Below the pieces are notes generated by a model. That model was given only the letters and a program-made list of their open reading frames with translations, made no database searches and was not told where the DNA came from. A program made the translations under genes and the position numbers. Below, in pieces: positions 60,267-64,000 of a DNA stretch of 64,000 bases. Every line of letters starts with the position of its first letter. Within the stretch, counting starts at the first letter, position 1. The DNA lies in contig NZ_JAEULM010000044.1 of the NCBI RefSeq assembly GCF_016793825.1, forward strand, positions 62,001 to 126,000. Reading direction: 5' to 3'. The DNA is from Sphingopyxis sp. (GTDB lineage Bacteria > Pseudomonadota > Alphaproteobacteria > Sphingomonadales > Sphingomonadaceae).

Positions 60267-61580
60267 ATGGCCGACCACGCCCGTTCCGAAAGCCCTGCGG
60301 TGCAGGCGCAGCTCGATCGCCTCGCTGCGCTGTCGCCGGGACGCGATGTTCTGGGGCTCGAGCGCATCGCCGAACTCTGCACACGCCTCGGCAATCCACA
60401 GGATCGGCTGCCGCGCACCTTCCACGTCGCGGGCACGAACGGAAAGGGATCGACCTGCGCCTATTTGCGCGCGATCCTCGAAGCGAGCGGGCGCAAGGTG
60501 CACAGCTACACCAGCCCGCATCTCGTCCGTTTCAACGAGCGTATCCGCATCGCGGGAAAGCTGATCGAAGATGCCCTTCTCGCCGCGCTGCTCGAGGAGG
60601 TGCTCGACAAGGCCGCCGACCTGCAAGCCAGCTTTTTTGAAGTCACGACGGCGGCAGCATTTCTCGCGTTCGCGCGCGTCCCTGCCGATGACTGCATCAT
60701 CGAGGTCGGACTGGGCGGACGGCTGGATGCCACCAACATCATTCCGGCGCCGGCAGTGTGCGGAATCGCCTCGCTAGGCATCGATCATGAAGCCTTCTTG
60801 TTGGCGCCGGAGACAGGAGTTCCCGAAAGCCCGGCCGAACGTATAGCTTGGGAAAAGGCCGGCATATTCAAACAAGGCGCCGCTCTTGCGACGATGGCCT
60901 ATCCGTCCGCCATTCGCGATGTCATCGCGCGGCTTGCCGAGGCGGTAGGAGGAAGGGCTTTCGTCGAGGGCCAGGACTGGTTCGTCGATGATGAAACCCA
61001 CGGATTTCGATGGCGCTCACAGGGCATGATCACCCCGATTCTTCGGCCGCGTATGGCGGGATCGCACCAGATGCGAAACGCCGGGCTGGCGATTGCGATG
61101 CTTTCGCTGGTAGCGGACGAAACGCCGGATGGTGCTGCCATCGCGGCTGGTGTGGCCGGCGCGTTCTGGCCGGGCCGCCTGCAACGTCTGGGCGCTGGGC
61201 CGATCGTCGGCCTGGTGCCGGGCGGAACCGAAGTGTGGCTTGACGGCGCGCACAATGTCGATGCGGGCCTCGCACTTGGGCGCCGTTTTCGGGACGATCC
61301 GCGGCGCATTCATCTTGTTACCGGCATGCTCGCAAACAAGGATCCAGCCGCCGTCGTCGCGCCGCTGGCCGATCGTCTGGCCAGCCTGACCGTCGTCCCG
61401 GTGCCGGGCCACCAGCACCACGGCGCCAGCGCGTTCGGTATCGGCGCAAAAGGCGCGCCGTCGGTTGCCGAGGCGCTCCGGCGGCTCGATATCGATCCGA
61501 CCCGTGACATCGTCCTGATCGCCGGTTCGCTGTATCTCGCCGGTGAAGTTCTCAGCGCGAACCAGCAGCTTCCGAATTGA
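60267..61580 (+). CDS. folC: Bifunctional folylpolyglutamate/dihydrofolate synthase
   Basis: A 437-residue Mur-ligase-family ATP enzyme that adds glutamate to folates. The P-loop is GTNGKGST (56-63), followed by YTSPHLVRFNERIRI, DDCIIEVGLGGRLDATN and LDGAHNVDAG. Its 3' end overlaps the convergent AmpG-like gene by 29 bp. Length is typical. Confidence 0.97.
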   Translation: MADHARSESPAVQAQLDRLAALSPGRDVLGLERIAELCTRLGNPQDRLPRTFHVAGTNGKGSTCAYLRAILEASGRKVHSYTSPHLVRFNERIRIAGKLIEDALLAALLEEVLDKAADLQASFFEVTTAAAFLAFARVPADDCIIEVGLGGRLDATNIIPAPAVCGIASLGIDHEAFLLAPETGVPESPAERIAWEKAGIFKQGAALATMAYPSAIRDVIARLAEAVGGRAFVEGQDWFVDDETHGFRWRSQGMITPILRPRMAGSHQMRNAGLAIAMLSLVADETPDGAAIAAGVAGAFWPGRLQRLGAGPIVGLVPGGTEVWLDGAHNVDAGLALGRRFRDDPRRIHLVTGMLANKDPAAVVAPLADRLASLTVVPVPGHQHHGASAFGIGAKGAPSVAEALRRLDIDPTRDIVLIAGSLYLAGEVLSANQQLPN

Positions 61581-63261
61581 CGACCGCGCCGGGCGTTTCC
61601 TCGATTTCCGTTTCGCCCGCCGTGCCTATCGACCGATCGACGAGACCCGACCGTATCATCCACCAGAAGATGAGGATGCCGGGGACCGCGAGCGCTGTCG
61701 TCAGAAGATAGAAGTCGACATAACCAAAGCGCTCGATCAACTTGCCCGCGCTGGTCCCACTCAGAAACCGTCCCAGGATACTCGCCGCCGCTGAGAAGAG
61801 CGCAAAATGGGTCGCGGTGAATCGCAGGTCGGCGAGCGCCGAAAGATACGCGACGACGCAGACTCCCCCGATCCCGCTAGCGAAATTCTCGAATCCGATC
61901 GCGCCGGCCATACCCCAGTTGCTGTGGCCCGCGGCGGCCAGGCCAGCAAAGCTGAAATTCGAAACCGCCATCAGGATGAGGCTGAACAGGACCGACCGCT
62001 TCATGCCAAGTCGTGCATAGATGATGCCGCCGACGAACACGCCGGCGAGCAGCGCCCAGAACCCCAGCCCGACGTCGTAAAAGGCGATCTCGTCGTTGGT
62101 GTAGCCGAGTTCGTCGAACAACAGCCTGAACGTCAGGTTCGCGAGCGTGTCGCCGATCTTGTGCAACAGCAGGAAAAAGAGGATCAATATCGCTCCCTCC
62201 CGTGCGAAAAACTCGCCAAGCGGCCCTACAGCGCCTTTGTCAGCCGCCTGCCCTTCGCGTGACTTCGTCGGCAGTGCGACCAACGCACCGATTGCCAGCG
62301 CACCGACGATGAAAAGTCCCCATAACAGGGCGGAACCGACGTAGCCCGCGATCGTCGTCCAATCGGTCGCCAGAGTCGCCGCGAGGGCCAGCGCGGGCAG
62401 CGCAATGAGCCAGTTTACGTGACTACTCCAGCCAATATCGCGCGCGCGGCGAGCGCTCAGGTCAAACAAGGGAAACAGATATCCGACCAAAACCATCAAA
62501 GTCAGGATGTCGACGTCCAGCCACCGGTCGATCCGGTTCGCAATCAGGAACGCGATCGGAAAACTGACGATGAAAATTGCATAGAAAGCGCGCGACAAAT
62601 ACGCGGGCCAATGGCGCTCGATCTTGCGTTCAGGCTCGCCCATCACAAGACCGGTGATGATCGCTGGCAGGACGAGTATGGCGCAGGCCATATAGGCCAC
62701 GCCCCAACCGGCGCGTTCGGCGACCACCAACGCCACCGCCCCGGCAACGGCCGAACCTATGCGCCAGCCATATTGCGACATCCCCGAGCCCGTACCCAAT
62801 TGTTCTGGCGCCAGCAGCTCTATTCGATAGGCATCGATGACGATGTCATAGGTCGCACCGGCGAGCCCGACGGCGATGGCAGCCAGCGCCACGGCGGGAA
62901 GCGAGGCTTTCGGATCGAGGTTGCCGAGGATCGACACGGCAAGAAAAACAAGCGCGCCTATCAGGATCAGCCACGATCGTCGCTGACCGATGTGACCGAG
63001 GACCGGGATGCGAAATCGGTCGATGGCGGGTGCCCAGGCCCATTTCAGATTATAGGCAAGGAACGTCAGGGCAAAAGCGGTAACCGAAGATTTCTCGATC
63101 CCGTCCTGCGCCAGTCGCGTGGTCAGCGTCGCGCCGATCATCGCATAGGGAAATCCTGAAGACATGCCGAGGAACAGCGCCGCCAAAGGCGCCGGCTCCA
63201 GATAAGGCCGCAAGCTGTCCCGCCACCCTTTCGATGCCGGGATCGCCGCATCTTTCGCCAT
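61552..63261 (-). CDS. ampG: AmpG-like muropeptide permease (MFS/PAT family)
   Basis: A 569-residue membrane protein with 12-14 helices. The N-terminal LAALFLGMSSGFPYAMIGAT, LNLKWxWAPxID-like FLAYNLKWAWAPAIDRF and AGATYDIVIDAYRIELL match AmpG. The DQ-rich end holds SALADLRFTATHFALFSAA, ILGRFLSGTSAGKLIE. AmpG imports anhydromuropeptides for murein recycling, linking lytic transglycosylases to beta-lactamase induction. It is longer than the 491-residue E. coli AmpG because of a middle loop (about 340-355) and C-terminal tail. Confidence 0.9.
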   Translation of the reverse strand: MAKDAAIPASKGWRDSLRPYLEPAPLAALFLGMSSGFPYAMIGATLTTRLAQDGIEKSSVTAFALTFLAYNLKWAWAPAIDRFRIPVLGHIGQRRSWLILIGALVFLAVSILGNLDPKASLPAVALAAIAVGLAGATYDIVIDAYRIELLAPEQLGTGSGMSQYGWRIGSAVAGAVALVVAERAGWGVAYMACAILVLPAIITGLVMGEPERKIERHWPAYLSRAFYAIFIVSFPIAFLIANRIDRWLDVDILTLMVLVGYLFPLFDLSARRARDIGWSSHVNWLIALPALALAATLATDWTTIAGYVGSALLWGLFIVGALAIGALVALPTKSREGQAADKGAVGPLGEFFAREGAILILFFLLLHKIGDTLANLTFRLLFDELGYTNDEIAFYDVGLGFWALLAGVFVGGIIYARLGMKRSVLFSLILMAVSNFSFAGLAAAGHSNWGMAGAIGFENFASGIGGVCVVAYLSALADLRFTATHFALFSAAASILGRFLSGTSAGKLIERFGYVDFYLLTTALAVPGILIFWWMIRSGLVDRSIGTAGETEIEETPGAVVNSEAAGSR

Positions 63262-63386
63262 GTTATTCCCCTTTAGCAGCGAACCGTTCGATCATGATCC
63301 ATCGACACCAGTGGCCTAAAGCCTTGGCTCAAAATTGGAAGCGGCTATTGCGCGGGGCGACGGAACGGCGAGTTTGTCCGTCGCGG

Positions 63387-63848
63387 TCAGGCGGCCTCGG
63401 GACGCCAGAATGTCGTAAGCCCGCTGACGCTGCGCGGCGCCTTGTTTTTGCAGGTCATCGTCTCGACCGCCTTCAGTGCCGATATAAGGGCGGCCGCGCT
63501 GTGCGGCTTGCCGAGGCACGCCACTGCGATGTCGGCGGCATCCGCGGGACACTGACCCGTCACCAGCAATACGGTAATCCCGCGATCACGCGCCAGTCGG
63601 GCAACCTCTCGCCCGGTCATGTCACCGGCAAGACCAAGATCGAGGACCAATGCATCGACCTGTTCGACCGCCATGACCGCCACGGCGGCTTCGCCCGAAT
63701 CGACGGTTGCGACAATGTCGTAGCCGCCATGTTTCAGCGTCCGTTCGTTGTCGAACGCCATCAGCGGGTCATCCTCGATGACCAGCAGGCGCTTGATGCA
63801 AGACGGGCGGGACGCAAAGAGCATAAACACTCCCTTCATGGTCGCCAT
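63387..63848 (-). CDS. Single-domain response regulator
   Basis: A 153-residue receiver-only protein. The acidic pocket is EDD (25-27 in LLVIEDDPLM), the phospho-acceptor is Asp70 in ALVLDLGLA, with Thr97 (LLVTG) and Lys114 (CLGKPHS). No output domain follows. I set the start at ATG 63848 (GGAGAG upstream); ATG 63824 after AAGGGAG also fits and gives 145 residues. No histidine kinase is adjacent in the window. It may pass signal by protein contact. The last 150 bases of the window show no supported gene. Confidence 0.88.
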   Translation of the reverse strand: MATMKGVFMLFASRPSCIKRLLVIEDDPLMAFDNERTLKHGGYDIVATVDSGEAAVAVMAVEQVDALVLDLGLAGDMTGREVARLARDRGITVLLVTGQCPADAADIAVACLGKPHSAAALISALKAVETMTCKNKAPRSVSGLTTFWRPEAA

Positions 63849-64000
63849 GACGCTCTCCGTCCTTTCCTGCAACATCGCATCGTCTTTCCATCGACGAAGC
63901 GACACGTTTCCGGCTATGAGCGTGATCACTACGCAACACTTCCCTCCCGAAAAACGACAAGAAAGCCGCATCCGTTCCGATGACGACCCGCCGTCCGCCC

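Noticed and set aside
1-64000. Mobile elements, prophage, CRISPR arrays or defence islands
   Set aside because: No transposase, integrase, phage structural gene, repeat-spacer pattern or restriction gene was seen; only dispersed palindromes occur.
63849-64000. A further gene at the right edge
   Set aside because: Short frames there are shadows or N-terminal extensions of the response regulator; none has a recognisable start or domain before the window ends.

Overview
The window is 64 kb of high-GC alphaproteobacterial chromosome, most likely from a sphingomonad. Sphingopyxis or a near relative is my best guess, but the genus is not proven. The evidence is the sphingomonad variant of the PEP-CTERM sorting tail (PEPATWA at 29015-29668), the cell-cycle regulator GcrA, an F0-only ATP synthase operon with paired b and b' subunits, a pimeloyl-CoA-type acyl-CoA dehydrogenase pair, and an ECF sigma/FecR/TonB-receptor cassette. 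I see no phage, insertion sequence, CRISPR array, rRNA or plasmid functions. This is mostly core genome with a few accessory islands. Gene density is very high, and many neighbours overlap by 4 bases (ATGA, GTGA or TTGA), which points to translational coupling.

Layout. 1-7499 (minus): an eight-gene operon that starts with cell-wall enzymes (mltB-like, rlpA, a D,D-carboxypeptidase) and runs into tmk, holB, metG, tatD and an MBL hydrolase cut by the window edge. 7656-8463: tRNA-Ser(TGA) and a convergent 2OG-Fe(II) oxygenase. 8643-16019 (plus): a large autotransporter, a pair of mutually exclusive hairpins, then an ECF sigma factor, a FecR-type anti-sigma factor and a TonB receptor with a signalling STN domain. 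16035-18478 (minus): two acyl-CoA dehydrogenase subunits separated by a palindromic repeat. 18632-25031: an exported MBL hydrolase, a Phd-PAS fusion protein, an orphan TadE/TadG pair, YghU and a CaiB-type CoA transferase. 25165-28407: an exported beta-propeller/amidohydrolase fusion. 28499-33987: tRNA-Ser(CGA), a PEP-CTERM protein, a Yip1-family protein, hspQ with a heat-shock promoter, an orphan ABC-2 permease, gcrA, a thioesterase and an outer-membrane barrel.

34158-37539 (plus): parE and an NTF2/beta-lactamase-fold fusion protein whose 3' end runs antisense into a LysR gene. 37464-40934 (minus): the coupled set leuB-metZ-apaG-lysR. 40980-44086 (minus): recO, a thioesterase and uvrC. 44157-45317 (plus): a short-chain dehydrogenase and a small exported protein. 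45374-47896 (minus): atpI-B-E-F'-F, with a promoter, a leader hairpin and a hairpin after atpE. 48126-51893 (minus): ydbH-ynbE-ydbL, the intermembrane phospholipid transport bridge. 52067-53974: radC, rnk and an EF-hand protein. 54174-61580 (plus): purB, lapA-pyrF, then trpF-trpB-trpA-accD-folC. 61552-63848 (minus): an AmpG-like permease and a single-domain response regulator.

Functionally the window joins envelope biology (murein hydrolases, D,D-carboxypeptidase, AmpG-like permease, beta-lactamase-fold protein, YdbH bridge, autotransporter, TonB receptor) with housekeeping synthesis (Trp, Leu, Met, purine, pyrimidine, folate, malonyl-CoA, ATP). The observations I rate highest are the switchable hairpins and surface-signalling cassette after the autotransporter, the Phd-PAS fusion, the NTF2/beta-lactamase fusion with its antisense LysR overlap, and RNA structures in the atp operon. 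I did not find an obviously new multi-gene system.
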